From Nitrospinae bacterium CG11_big_fil_rev_8_21_14_0_20_56_8 (GTDB lineage: Bacteria > Nitrospinota > Nitrospinia > Nitrospinales > VA-1): 11,572 nucleotides of DNA. Below the pieces are notes generated by a model. That model ran no database searches, was not told the DNA's origin, and was given only the letters and a program-made list of their open reading frames with translations. The DNA is taken from contig PCWF01000182.1 of the NCBI GenBank assembly GCA_002796165.1, positions 1-11,572 of the forward strand, read 5' to 3'. The position numbers and the translations under genes were made by a program. Positions 1 to 5,848 of the stretch are shown piece after piece. Within the stretch, counting starts at the first letter, position 1. Every line of letters begins with the position of its first letter.

Positions 1-61
1 GAATTTTCTTCATCCAAAGCAGGACTTGATCTTCTGTTTCCCGATCCAGATTTTTTACCAT
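1..61 (-). CDS. Unidentified protein, N-terminal fragment (runs off left edge)
   Basis: Reading the minus strand from the ATG at 61, the frame stays open to the window edge and begins MVKNLDRETEDQVLLWMKKI. The sequence GGAGAG lies about nine bases before the ATG and makes a good ribosome binding site, and an in-frame stop lies further upstream. A promoter-like TTGACT-17-TAGCAT sits at 151-179 on the same strand. The 20 visible residues are polar and show no signal peptide. They are too few to name a family. The gene is divergent from tatT, and the space between the two start codons is about 170 bases. Confidence 0.5.
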   Translation of the reverse strand, partial: MVKNLDRETEDQVLLWMKKI

Positions 62-150
62 TTGGGGCAATCTCTCCGGGGGTCACCGCGTTCTTCCGTC
101 GCTGGGGGAGGGTGATGAAATATTCCATTCCCCCGTGCAAAACCGTTAAA

Positions 151-179
151 ATGCTAGCAGATAGATATTTTTTAGTCAA
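151..179 (-). promoter_or_regulatory. Sigma70-type promoter for the leftmost minus-strand gene
   Basis: On the minus strand, TTGACT (174-179) is followed after 17 bases by TAGCAT (151-156). That is five of six and four of six matches to the consensus boxes. Transcription would begin near 144, leaving a leader of about 83 bases before the ATG at 61. The spacing is ideal and the region is AT-rich, but this is a prediction from sequence only. Confidence 0.45.
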
Positions 180-233
180 AAATTTCATGCCGTCTTGTTG
201 CGGGTTTCCGGATTCTGCTATCATGGAAATTCT

Positions 234-1082
234 ATGAGGAAATTTTCCTTTCTGATGTGTTTCGTGTTTCTGGCCGCCGGGTGCGCCTCCGAAAAAATGG
301 CGGCCCGCATGGCCTTCCCGCTGGTTCAGGGCCAATACGACTCGATGCAGAGTGAGAGCGATCTCCAACTGGCCGAGCGCGCCATTCCCTCCAATCTCAA
401 ATTACTCGGAGGGCTTCGACAGTCGGACCCGGACAATCCCGAGATCCTGCGTTACCTGGCCGAGGGTTTTTGCAGTTACGCTTTCGGCTTCGTCCGGGAA
501 CAGGATCCGAAACGGGCTTCGGCCTTGTATGAGCGGGGGCGGAACTATGCGTTGCGGGGGTTGCAGAAACCGGACCTTGCTTCGATGGGGTTGGCGGAGT
601 TCAAATCGGAACTGATGCATTTGGAGCGGAAAGATCTGCCCTTCCTGTTCTGGCTGGGTCAATGCTGGGGGGAATGGTTGATGCTGAACCTCAACAATCC
701 GGAAGCGTTCGCCGATATCTCCCGCCTCCAGATCCTTCTGGAGCGGAATCTTGAACTGGACCCCGCCTACCATTTTGGCGGCCCCCATCTTTCCCTGGGT
801 GTATTTTACGGGAGCCGGACCAAACTCCTCGGGGGCAATCCGGAAAAGGCAAAATTTCATTTTGAGCAAAGCATGCAGGTGACCGGTGGAACATATCTTC
901 TCGCTCCCTACCTGTACGCGAAGACCTATGCGGTTCAGGTGCAGGACCGGGACCTGTTTATGCGTCTGCTCGACCAGGTGCTGTCCACTCCCTCCGATCT
1001 CTTGCCCGCCCAGCGTCTGAGCAACGAGATTGCCAAGGCCAAGGCCGAAGTCCTTTTAGAGTCCGTCGATGATTTGTTCTGA
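234..1082 (+). CDS. tatT: TRAP transporter T-component lipoprotein TatT
   Basis: The 282-residue product begins MRKFSFLMCFVFLAAGC. This is a short lipoprotein signal with lipobox LAAGC, giving Cys17 as the lipidated residue and Ala at +2, so outer-membrane or periplasmic anchoring is likely. The body is helical and TPR-like, with blocks such as DPDNPEILRYLAEGF, LGQCWGEWLMLNLNNPEAF and FGGPHLSLGVFYGSRTKLLGG that match the TatT family as I know it. TatT proteins form trimers of TPR-like repeats that associate with a TatP binding protein. I chose the ATG at 234 because a TTG at 195 would put 13 extra residues before the signal. GGAAA lies four bases upstream. A DctP-type gene follows after 30 bases, which supports the assignment. 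Confidence 0.85.
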   Translation: MRKFSFLMCFVFLAAGCASEKMAARMAFPLVQGQYDSMQSESDLQLAERAIPSNLKLLGGLRQSDPDNPEILRYLAEGFCSYAFGFVREQDPKRASALYERGRNYALRGLQKPDLASMGLAEFKSELMHLERKDLPFLFWLGQCWGEWLMLNLNNPEAFADISRLQILLERNLELDPAYHFGGPHLSLGVFYGSRTKLLGGNPEKAKFHFEQSMQVTGGTYLLAPYLYAKTYAVQVQDRDLFMRLLDQVLSTPSDLLPAQRLSNEIAKAKAEVLLESVDDLF

Positions 1083-1112
1083 ATTCAAATTGCGATCCAT
1101 TGGAGACTGCCG

Positions 1113-2150
1113 ATGGGATTGATTCAATCTATATGCGGACCGGTCCGGGGACTGGCCTCCGGTCTGGGGTGGGCGCTGGTGTTGATCGGGGGAATGTGGA
1201 TTGCCCCGGTTTACGGTGGAGAAAAAACCGTCATCAAGTTTGCGACCCTGGCCCCGGAGGGGTCGTCGTGGATGGAGGAGATGCACCGGCTGGCGCAGGA
1301 GGTCGAAAAAGGGACCGGCGGGGCCGTTTCGTTCAAGTTTTATGCCGGTGGAGTGTCCGGCGATGAAAAGGACGTGATCCGCAAAATGCGGGTGGGACAA
1401 CTGCATGGGGCGGGATTTACCGGCGTGGGCCTGGGAGAAATTCTGCCCGAGGTCCGGGTTCTGGATCTTCCGTTCCTGTTCGAGACCGATGGGCAGATCC
1501 AGAATGTCTATCATAAGTTGAACGGGCATTTTTCGCGGCGGTTCGAGGAGGAAGGGTACATCCTGCTGGGTTGGGTTCCCGTCGGCTGGGTCCATTTTTT
1601 CTCGGCGCAGGAAATTCCCTCGGTGGAAGCCTTGAGGGCCACCAAGCCGTGGATGTGGGAAGGCGATCCCCTCGTGCGTGAAGCCTATCAGGCCATGCAG
1701 GTCAATCCCGTTCCCTTGTCGGTGACCGATGTGCTGATGTCGCTACAGACGGGACTCCTCGACACGGTGTATTCGTCGCCGCAGGGGGCGCTGGCCCTGC
1801 AATGGTTCACCAAGGTGAAGTACATGTCGCGCCTGCGCATGGGATACGCCACCGGCGGGGTGCTGATCACCCGGCGGCAGTTTGAAAAACTGTCTCCCGA
1901 ACACCAGAAGGTTCTGCGGGAAGTGAGTGAAAAATGCTTGGGGGACCTGGTTCGCCTCATCCAAAAAGAAAACGACAAGTCCATTGAGGTCATGCAGAAG
2001 AATGGGGTCGTGCTGAGTCCGGAACCTCCCAGCGGGGAGATCGCGAAATTCCGTCAGGCGGGGGAGGTGGCGCGCAAAAAACTGGTCGGGACGCTTTTTT
2101 CAAGGGAGCTTCTCGAAACCACCCTGTCGTACCTGAAGGAAGTCAAGTAG
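1113..2150 (+). CDS. tatP: TRAP transporter substrate-binding protein, DctP/TatP type
   Basis: The 345-residue product has a long signal peptide (hydrophobic about 12-30, cleavage probably near APVYG at 31-35). A DctP-fold body follows, starting with KTVIKFATLAPEGSSW. The stretches EVRVLDLPFLFE, WMWEGDPL, VNPVPLSVTDVLMSLQTGLLDTVYSSP and GALALQWFTKVKYM are typical of DctP proteins. The expected role is to capture a small, often carboxylated, solute in the periplasm and pass it to TRAP membrane subunits. The ligand cannot be read from sequence. GGAG at 1102-1105 sits eight bases before the ATG. The gene lies 30 bases after tatT, probably in one operon, but no DctQ/DctM-type permease gene follows. 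Its last eight bases overlap the 3' end of the opposite-strand oleC-like gene. Confidence 0.88.
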   Translation: MGLIQSICGPVRGLASGLGWALVLIGGMWIAPVYGGEKTVIKFATLAPEGSSWMEEMHRLAQEVEKGTGGAVSFKFYAGGVSGDEKDVIRKMRVGQLHGAGFTGVGLGEILPEVRVLDLPFLFETDGQIQNVYHKLNGHFSRRFEEEGYILLGWVPVGWVHFFSAQEIPSVEALRATKPWMWEGDPLVREAYQAMQVNPVPLSVTDVLMSLQTGLLDTVYSSPQGALALQWFTKVKYMSRLRMGYATGGVLITRRQFEKLSPEHQKVLREVSEKCLGDLVRLIQKENDKSIEVMQKNGVVLSPEPPSGEIAKFRQAGEVARKKLVGTLFSRELLETTLSYLKEVK

Positions 2151-3792
2151 GGCCGGTTGAAGACTGTTCTCCAGCCCATTCGGCGAGACGCTCGCGGAAA
2201 ATTTTTGCGTTGTGGCGAACGTCGACGGGAAACGAGGGATGAAACAGCACGCGCGCAATCATGGCCGTGTGGGGAAATTGGCCGCCCAGGGCGAGGAGTT
2301 CCCGCGTCAGCCTGCTTTTTTCTTTGGCAGAGGTGAGGATCCCGCGATTCCGGAGTTCGATCACGATTACCGGTTCTTGGTTTCCCGGTTGCCCGAGGCC
2401 CACGAGCGCCGAGCGTTTCACCTCCGGGTGGCGATTGAATATGGCTTCGCAGGGAAGCGTGAACCGCGGACCCTGTGCGGTAAGAACGCGCTGGGATTTT
2501 CTTCCATAAAACCAGATTCGACCCAAATCGTCGATCCGTCCCACGTCCCCCATGCGGTGCCGAACGGTGTCGCCGTCCTTAATTTTGGCCAGCCGGTTCG
2601 CCTCATCCCGGTTGAAGTATTCCCGCGTGACCCACGGGCCCTTGACGACGATTTCCCCCACTTCCCCCGGTTTCATTGCGAGCGAATCGTCCCATTGGTC
2701 GATCGGCGGGTCGGATAGGGGAATGATGGAAACCTCCATCCCCCGTACGGCTTTTCCCACGCAGATTCCCTGTCCCGTCCGGGAGCGTTCCCAGGTTTCC
2801 CCGAGGATCTCCTTTCTCTCGATCGACGCGACCGGAAGGGCCTCGGTGGCGCCGTAAGGCGTATGGATCCGGCATTCCCGATCCACGATGGATTCGAACC
2901 GTTCCAGGAGCGAACCGGGAACGGGGGCTCCCGCCATGAGGATCCGCCGGAGGGAAGGAAGCGTTTCACCTTGTTCCCGGCAATGCCGGCTCACCGTGTC
3001 CCACAAAGCGGGGGAGCCGAAACTGTTGGTGACCCGGTATTGACGAACGGTGCGGACGATCCGCTCCGGGTTCACCTGGGCGGGGCGCGTGAAATCCATA
3101 TCGGGGATGACCGCCGTCATTCCCAATCCCACGCTGAAAAGACCGAAGAGCGGGAACGTGGGAAGATCGACCTCGCCTTTTTGGACGCCAAATACGTCCC
3201 GCAATATTTCGACCTGGCGGCAGAACGCGCCATGCGTGTAGAGCACGCCCTTGGGCGGGCCGGTGCTCCCGCTGGTGAAGAGAATTGCGGCAGGTGTGTC
3301 GGCCCCCACCTGCGCGGGAACAAAACCCGGATCTCCCGCGCGGCGGATTGCGTCGAGCGAGGATCCCCCCAAAAACCACCGGCTTCCGGCAGTGATCCGG
3401 ACCTGGACCGTCCGGAAAAACCGGGAGAATATCCACCGAGCCATGTGGGCGCGGGCAATGGCGATCATGCCTTTCGGTTGCGATTCGAGAACGCATTGAA
3501 GCAGATGGGTTCGCCCCATGCCTGGGTCGATCAGCACCGGGATGGCTCCCGCCTTGAAGAGACCGAAGGCCGTCGACACAAAATCCAGTCCGAAGGGCAC
3601 CAGGACCAGTACGCGGTCGCCCCGGCCCAGCCCCGCCGCCGCCAGTCCCGAGGCGATGCGGTTCGAGTCCGCTTCAAGCTCCGCAAATGTCAGAGTCTGG
3701 TTCCGGGACGGAACCACGACCGCGGGCGATTCGGAATCGGAACCCGCAAGTTGCGCAAGTGCACGGGCGATATTTTGGTCGGGATGGGACAT
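2143..3792 (-). CDS. oleC: OleC-like adenylate-forming enzyme (olefin beta-lactone synthetase / fatty acid CoA ligase family)
   Basis: This 549-residue ANL-superfamily enzyme has the ATP-binding loop FTSGSTGPPKGV (172-183), YGATE (313-317), GDVG with Asp416, and the C-terminal lysine segment VDVRHNAKIFRERL with Lys530. Long stretches are those I associate with OleC: VLIDPGMGRTHLL, VDLPTFPLFGLF, VIPDMDFTRPAQV, TPYGATEALPVASI and GDTVRHRMGDVGRIDDLGRIWFYGRK. OleC converts a beta-hydroxy acid to a beta-lactone in long-chain olefin synthesis, and a general acyl-CoA/acyl-AMP ligase is the alternative. There is no transmembrane segment. The ATG is eight bases after the stop of the Hda-like gene, with no clear ribosome binding site, which suggests translational coupling. 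No oleA, oleB or oleD lies in the window. Confidence 0.8.
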   Translation of the reverse strand: MSHPDQNIARALAQLAGSDSESPAVVVPSRNQTLTFAELEADSNRIASGLAAAGLGRGDRVLVLVPFGLDFVSTAFGLFKAGAIPVLIDPGMGRTHLLQCVLESQPKGMIAIARAHMARWIFSRFFRTVQVRITAGSRWFLGGSSLDAIRRAGDPGFVPAQVGADTPAAILFTSGSTGPPKGVLYTHGAFCRQVEILRDVFGVQKGEVDLPTFPLFGLFSVGLGMTAVIPDMDFTRPAQVNPERIVRTVRQYRVTNSFGSPALWDTVSRHCREQGETLPSLRRILMAGAPVPGSLLERFESIVDRECRIHTPYGATEALPVASIERKEILGETWERSRTGQGICVGKAVRGMEVSIIPLSDPPIDQWDDSLAMKPGEVGEIVVKGPWVTREYFNRDEANRLAKIKDGDTVRHRMGDVGRIDDLGRIWFYGRKSQRVLTAQGPRFTLPCEAIFNRHPEVKRSALVGLGQPGNQEPVIVIELRNRGILTSAKEKSRLTRELLALGGQFPHTAMIARVLFHPSFPVDVRHNAKIFRERLAEWAGEQSSTGPT

Positions 3793-3800
3793 AGAACCGT

Positions 3801-4544
3801 TCAGGGGAGGTTCAGCGCATCCTTTGCAAGCGCAATGGAAACTTTCTTTTTTTGGACGAGGGATTCGCGATTGATGGTTTCTACCACCGCATTAAGCGAG
3901 GCGAAGTCCCTCGGAATGCGGGTCAGAAGGTATTCGATGGTTCTTCCGGGCAGGTTCATGCCCCGGTCTGCGGCCAGTTTTTTGAGAATCCTGGCCATGC
4001 CTTCAGCGTCGATGGGGCCCAATTCCACCACCATTCCCCATTGAAACCTTGAGATCAGGTAATCCTGGATCGACGGCAGGTCGTGTGGGTGCAGGCTGGA
4101 TGCGAACACCAGCCGGGCCTCCCGTTCCGCGAGCTGGTTGTAGATCAGGTACAGTTGTTCCTGCGCTCCCTTCTGTCCGGATAAATATTCGACATCGTCG
4201 AGAAGGAAATAATCCACCGCCGTAATACGGTTGAGTGTTTGCGCGTCAGGGATTCCGCCTCCAGCGTTCAATTTCTGGATCCATTCCCGGCAATGCAGGT
4301 AGAGGGCTCTCTTTCCGGTTTGCGAGACCCGGTTGCCGATAGAGATCAGGAGATGGGTTTTGCCCAGTCCTCCGGGACCGAAAAGAAACAGGGAACGAAA
4401 AGGAGGAGAGGGGGAGCAAATCTCCCCGGCCGCTTCAACGGCGAAACGGGAACTTTCCGAAACGATGAAATTGTCGAAGGAGAATTCCGGCCGCGCGGGG
4501 AAATCGAGGATCAATTGTTGAGAGGTTTTTTCGTTCGATAACAT
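3801..4544 (-). CDS. hda: Hda-like DnaA-family AAA+ ATPase
   Basis: The 247-residue protein corresponds to the AAA+ domain of DnaA without the C-terminal DNA-binding domain, the size and layout of Hda/HdaA. Visible motifs are Walker A GPGGLGKT (56-63), Walker B FLLDD (113-117), a sensor I region FASS (147-150) and the box VII segment SRFQWG (165-170). The N-terminus carries QLILDF (10-15), close to a beta-clamp-binding motif, as expected for Hda, which binds the sliding clamp and stimulates ATP hydrolysis on DnaA. The usual sensor II arginine (as in RDMR of E. coli Hda) seems replaced: the segment reads PRDFASL (211-217). The ATG at 4544 has no strong ribosome binding site. The gene lies 37 bases after the lipoprotein gene and eight before oleC. 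A DnaA-related loader of another kind is possible. Confidence 0.82.
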   Translation of the reverse strand: MLSNEKTSQQLILDFPARPEFSFDNFIVSESSRFAVEAAGEICSPSPPFRSLFLFGPGGLGKTHLLISIGNRVSQTGKRALYLHCREWIQKLNAGGGIPDAQTLNRITAVDYFLLDDVEYLSGQKGAQEQLYLIYNQLAEREARLVFASSLHPHDLPSIQDYLISRFQWGMVVELGPIDAEGMARILKKLAADRGMNLPGRTIEYLLTRIPRDFASLNAVVETINRESLVQKKKVSIALAKDALNLP

Positions 4545-4581
4545 CGGCGCGGAAGGGGGACATGGAATCAGTAAACCGGCC

Positions 4582-5007
4582 TCACTTGGGCCCGATCTGA
4601 ATTTCGATGTAGGATTTGCCCCAGGAATGATTGAGGATCAGGGTACACACCCATCCTTCTTTCTGGTAGTTCATGACCATGCCGTTATGGCGAATGGCGT
4701 TGACCAACTGCCAGCCCTTGTTGATCATTTCATTTTCGAAAAACTTGACCCCGTCATCGAGCCCTCCCCAGCCGGAGTAGAACAGGCGGCCGACTTTAAC
4801 GGTTCCCGATCCCGACTCGTAAATGAACGATTGAGTTCGATCGAGCTGGAAATCCTTCATCATGGGGATGTCGGTAAAGGGATGCGCCACTTCCACGGTT
4901 TCCATGGGAGCCTCATTCATTCCATCCAGGCTTTTCCAGGTTGAACAGCCGGTGGCGGACACCAGGCACAGGGCGAGTCCCAAAATTAACGCGGCGAATA
5001 TTTTCAT
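4582..5007 (-). CDS. Small conserved lipoprotein of unknown function
   Basis: The 141-residue product starts MKIFAALILGLALCLVSATGC, a lipoprotein signal with lipobox SATGC, giving Cys21 and Ser at +2 (outer membrane expected). The mature part has a compact alpha/beta look: HPFTDIPMMKDFQLDRTQSFIYES, a GRLFYSGWG strand, a helix DDGVKFFENEMINKGWQLV, then strands ending in YIEIQIGP. I recognise the pattern from small deltaproteobacterial-type lipoproteins but know no assigned function. The ATG at 5007 is preferred because it gives a proper signal peptide. It lies four bases after the stop of the DUF2065 gene. An ATG at 5019 would overlap that gene, and an ATG at 5040 would lengthen the n-region. 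Confidence 0.75.
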   Translation of the reverse strand: MKIFAALILGLALCLVSATGCSTWKSLDGMNEAPMETVEVAHPFTDIPMMKDFQLDRTQSFIYESGSGTVKVGRLFYSGWGGLDDGVKFFENEMINKGWQLVNAIRHNGMVMNYQKEGWVCTLILNHSWGKSYIEIQIGPK

Positions 5008-5011
5008 AGGA

Positions 5012-5212
5012 TCAGTCATTTCCAAAGAGCGACCTGCCAAGATAGACGAGGGCGAGTCCGGCGAGCATCAGGACGAAACCGATGGAGCGCAAAGTTTTAT
5101 CCTCGATTTCCGGGATCTTCCGGGCAAATGCTTTCACCTGCGAGGGAACGGTAAAATAGGGGATGCCTTCAAAAACCATCATCAATCCCAAGGCTGAAAG
5201 AAAAAGACTCAT
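5012..5212 (-). CDS. DUF2065 (YjeT-like) small membrane protein
   Basis: The 66-residue product has two membrane segments: residues 1-20 (LFLSALGLMMVFEGIPYF) and about 42-60 (LRSIGFVLMLAGLALVYLG). They are joined by a basic amphipathic stretch, KAFARKIPEIEDKTLR. The early EG motif, the LRxIGxxxMLAGLxLxYL ending and the length match the DUF2065/YjeT family. In E. coli the homologue lies between hflKC and purA, but neither is present here. The function is unknown. The ATG at 5212 is the only start in its frame. It overlaps the TGA of a possible short upstream ORF as ATGA. No clear ribosome binding site precedes it, so coupling to upstream translation is possible. It is the first clear gene of the minus-strand row. 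Confidence 0.82.
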   Translation of the reverse strand: MSLFLSALGLMMVFEGIPYFTVPSQVKAFARKIPEIEDKTLRSIGFVLMLAGLALVYLGRSLFGND

Positions 5213-5340
5213 TGGGTCGCGGGGCTGGTGAAAGAGAACGCGGTTCCTGGACGCGGCCGAATCGGGAGCGCAAGACGCGCGGGTATCGAAAACAATCCGG
5301 TCCGGATTTCCAACCCCGGGAACGAGACGCGCATTTCCAT
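5209..5340 (-). CDS. Possible short ORF coupled to the DUF2065 gene (uncertain)
   Basis: A 43-codon frame starts at the ATG at 5340 (MEMRVSFPGLEIRTG and onward). It ends in TGA at 5209-5211, which overlaps the DUF2065 start as ATGA, the usual arrangement for coupled genes. The same frame has no stop back to about 5471, close to the predicted transcript start, although it has no ATG before 5340. About 70% of third codon positions are G or C by hand count. Against it: there is no good ribosome binding site, the protein matches no family I know, and GC-rich leader sequence easily stays open. It could be a leader peptide, a gene remnant, or nothing. Confidence 0.25.
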   Translation of the reverse strand: MEMRVSFPGLEIRTGLFSIPARLALPIRPRPGTAFSFTSPATQ

Positions 5341-5471
5341 TTCCGCAGGTGCGATAGAAAACTCCGGCCCGGGCAAAAATGCGGCCTTATCGACGGCTTG
5401 ACAGCGGGATGCAGGGAAAACTCGAATATCCCTTTGACCGGAACCGAGGCGTCCCGTGCCGAGATCGGTTG

Positions 5472-5500
5472 ATTATCATTAATCTATAAAAGGGAGTCAA
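5472..5500 (-). promoter_or_regulatory. Sigma70-type promoter for the DUF2065-lipoprotein-hda-oleC row
   Basis: On the minus strand, TTGACT (5495-5500) and GATAAT (5472-5477) are separated by 17 bases. Each matches five of six consensus positions, making this one of the best promoters in the window. Transcription would start near 5465, about 250 bases before the DUF2065 ATG. The minus-strand sequence TAATGATAATCA over the -10 box matches 12 consecutive bases of the classical 19-base Fur box, but the right half of the box is missing. Confidence 0.6.
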
Positions 5501-5522
5501 TAAATATTTGGGCGAGCGGGTT

Positions 5523-5575
5523 TTGCTGTTGTAAAACCCTGACCGGAAGGTATAATAATCTTAAAACAACAGCAA
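5523..5575. repeat. 10-base perfect inverted repeat flanking the htrA promoter
   Basis: TTGCTGTTGT at 5523-5532 is the exact reverse complement of ACAACAGCAA at 5566-5575. The arm centres are 43 bases apart, about four turns of DNA. The left arm lies over the -35 element and the right arm just past the predicted transcription start, so this is not an RNA hairpin of that transcript. The placement would suit a pair of operator half-sites for a regulator. That role is inference. Confidence 0.5.
5529..5556 (+). promoter_or_regulatory. Sigma70-type promoter for the first htrA gene
   Basis: TTGTAA (5529-5534) and a perfect TATAAT (5551-5556) are separated by 16 bases. The predicted start is near 5563, leaving a leader of about 286 bases before the htrA ATG at 5849. 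The promoter lies between the arms of a 10-base inverted repeat: the left arm overlaps the -35 box and the right arm lies just after the start point. I saw no convincing heat-shock or envelope-stress sigma-factor promoter closer to the gene. Confidence 0.55.
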
Positions 5576-5615
5576 TCGATCCCATAGAATACCCGTCGTT
5601 CGTATCCATCACCGT

Positions 5616-5677
5616 ATTTCACTTCCCGGAATCGGAAATCAATCCTTTCAAAAATTAGCCAATCCGGGAAATGAAAT
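5616..5677. repeat. 15-base near-perfect inverted repeat in the htrA leader
   Basis: ATTTCACTTCCCGGA (5616-5630) pairs with TCCGGGAAATGAAAT (5663-5677) at 14 of 15 positions, with a 32-base loop. An A-tract, not a T-tract, follows on the plus strand, and the minus direction also lacks a T-run after the stem. It is therefore not an intrinsic terminator. It could fold in the htrA leader RNA or act as a DNA-level operator. Confidence 0.5.
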
Positions 5678-5848
5678 TAAAAAAAAATTAATTGCCCATT
5701 AACCGCAATTTAATCTCCCGGTTTTATACTGTCACCGTGATGCTGGCGTGAAAACGATTTTCCCCCGCGTGCGGGGATTTCACCCTCAGGGCAATTCGGA
5801 AATTAAGTTTAATGGACTCATTACCTACAGTTGTTGAGAGGCTTACTA

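Larger units (their letters stand above)
5213..5848. other. Divergent control region between the minus-strand row and the htrA pair
   Basis: These 636 bases hold no confident gene. The left part (5213-5470) is GC-rich and would be the untranslated leader, or a short coupled ORF, of the minus-strand operon. The middle (5471-5575) is AT-rich and carries two opposed promoters and a 10-base inverted repeat. The right part (5576-5848) would be a leader of about 286 bases for htrA. It contains a long imperfect inverted repeat (5616-5677), an A-tract (5682-5688) and a tight hairpin CCCCG-CGTG-CGGGG (5763-5776). No tRNA or known riboswitch was recognised. Confidence 0.6.

Noticed and set aside
195..224. 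Extended -10 (TGCTATCAT) with TTGTTG 18 bases upstream as a tatT promoter
   Set aside because: The transcript would start about three bases before the ATG at 234, leaving no room for the ribosome binding site, and the -35 matches only three of six.
195..233. TTG start giving TatT 13 more residues
   Set aside because: It would place a polar stretch before a normal lipoprotein signal peptide. The ATG at 234 gives a standard signal and lipobox.
2863..4044. Long plus-strand open frame of 393 codons opposite oleC and hda
   Set aside because: Its product is rich in Arg, Gly, Pro and His with no family features. It is the antisense shadow of two well-supported minus-strand genes.
5212..5472. Plus-strand 86-codon open frame in the divergent region
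   Set aside because: Its composition is Arg/Gly-rich with no domain and no ribosome binding site. It lies opposite the predicted leader of the minus-strand operon.
5627..5701. Heat-shock or envelope-stress sigma-factor promoter for htrA
   Set aside because: Fragments resembling such boxes occur (GGAATC with TCAAA, TGAAA with GCCCATTA), but the spacings are wrong and the -35 matches are poor.
5763..5776. Intrinsic terminator in the htrA leader
   Set aside because: The CCCCG/CGGGG stem is short and has no T-run after it on either strand.
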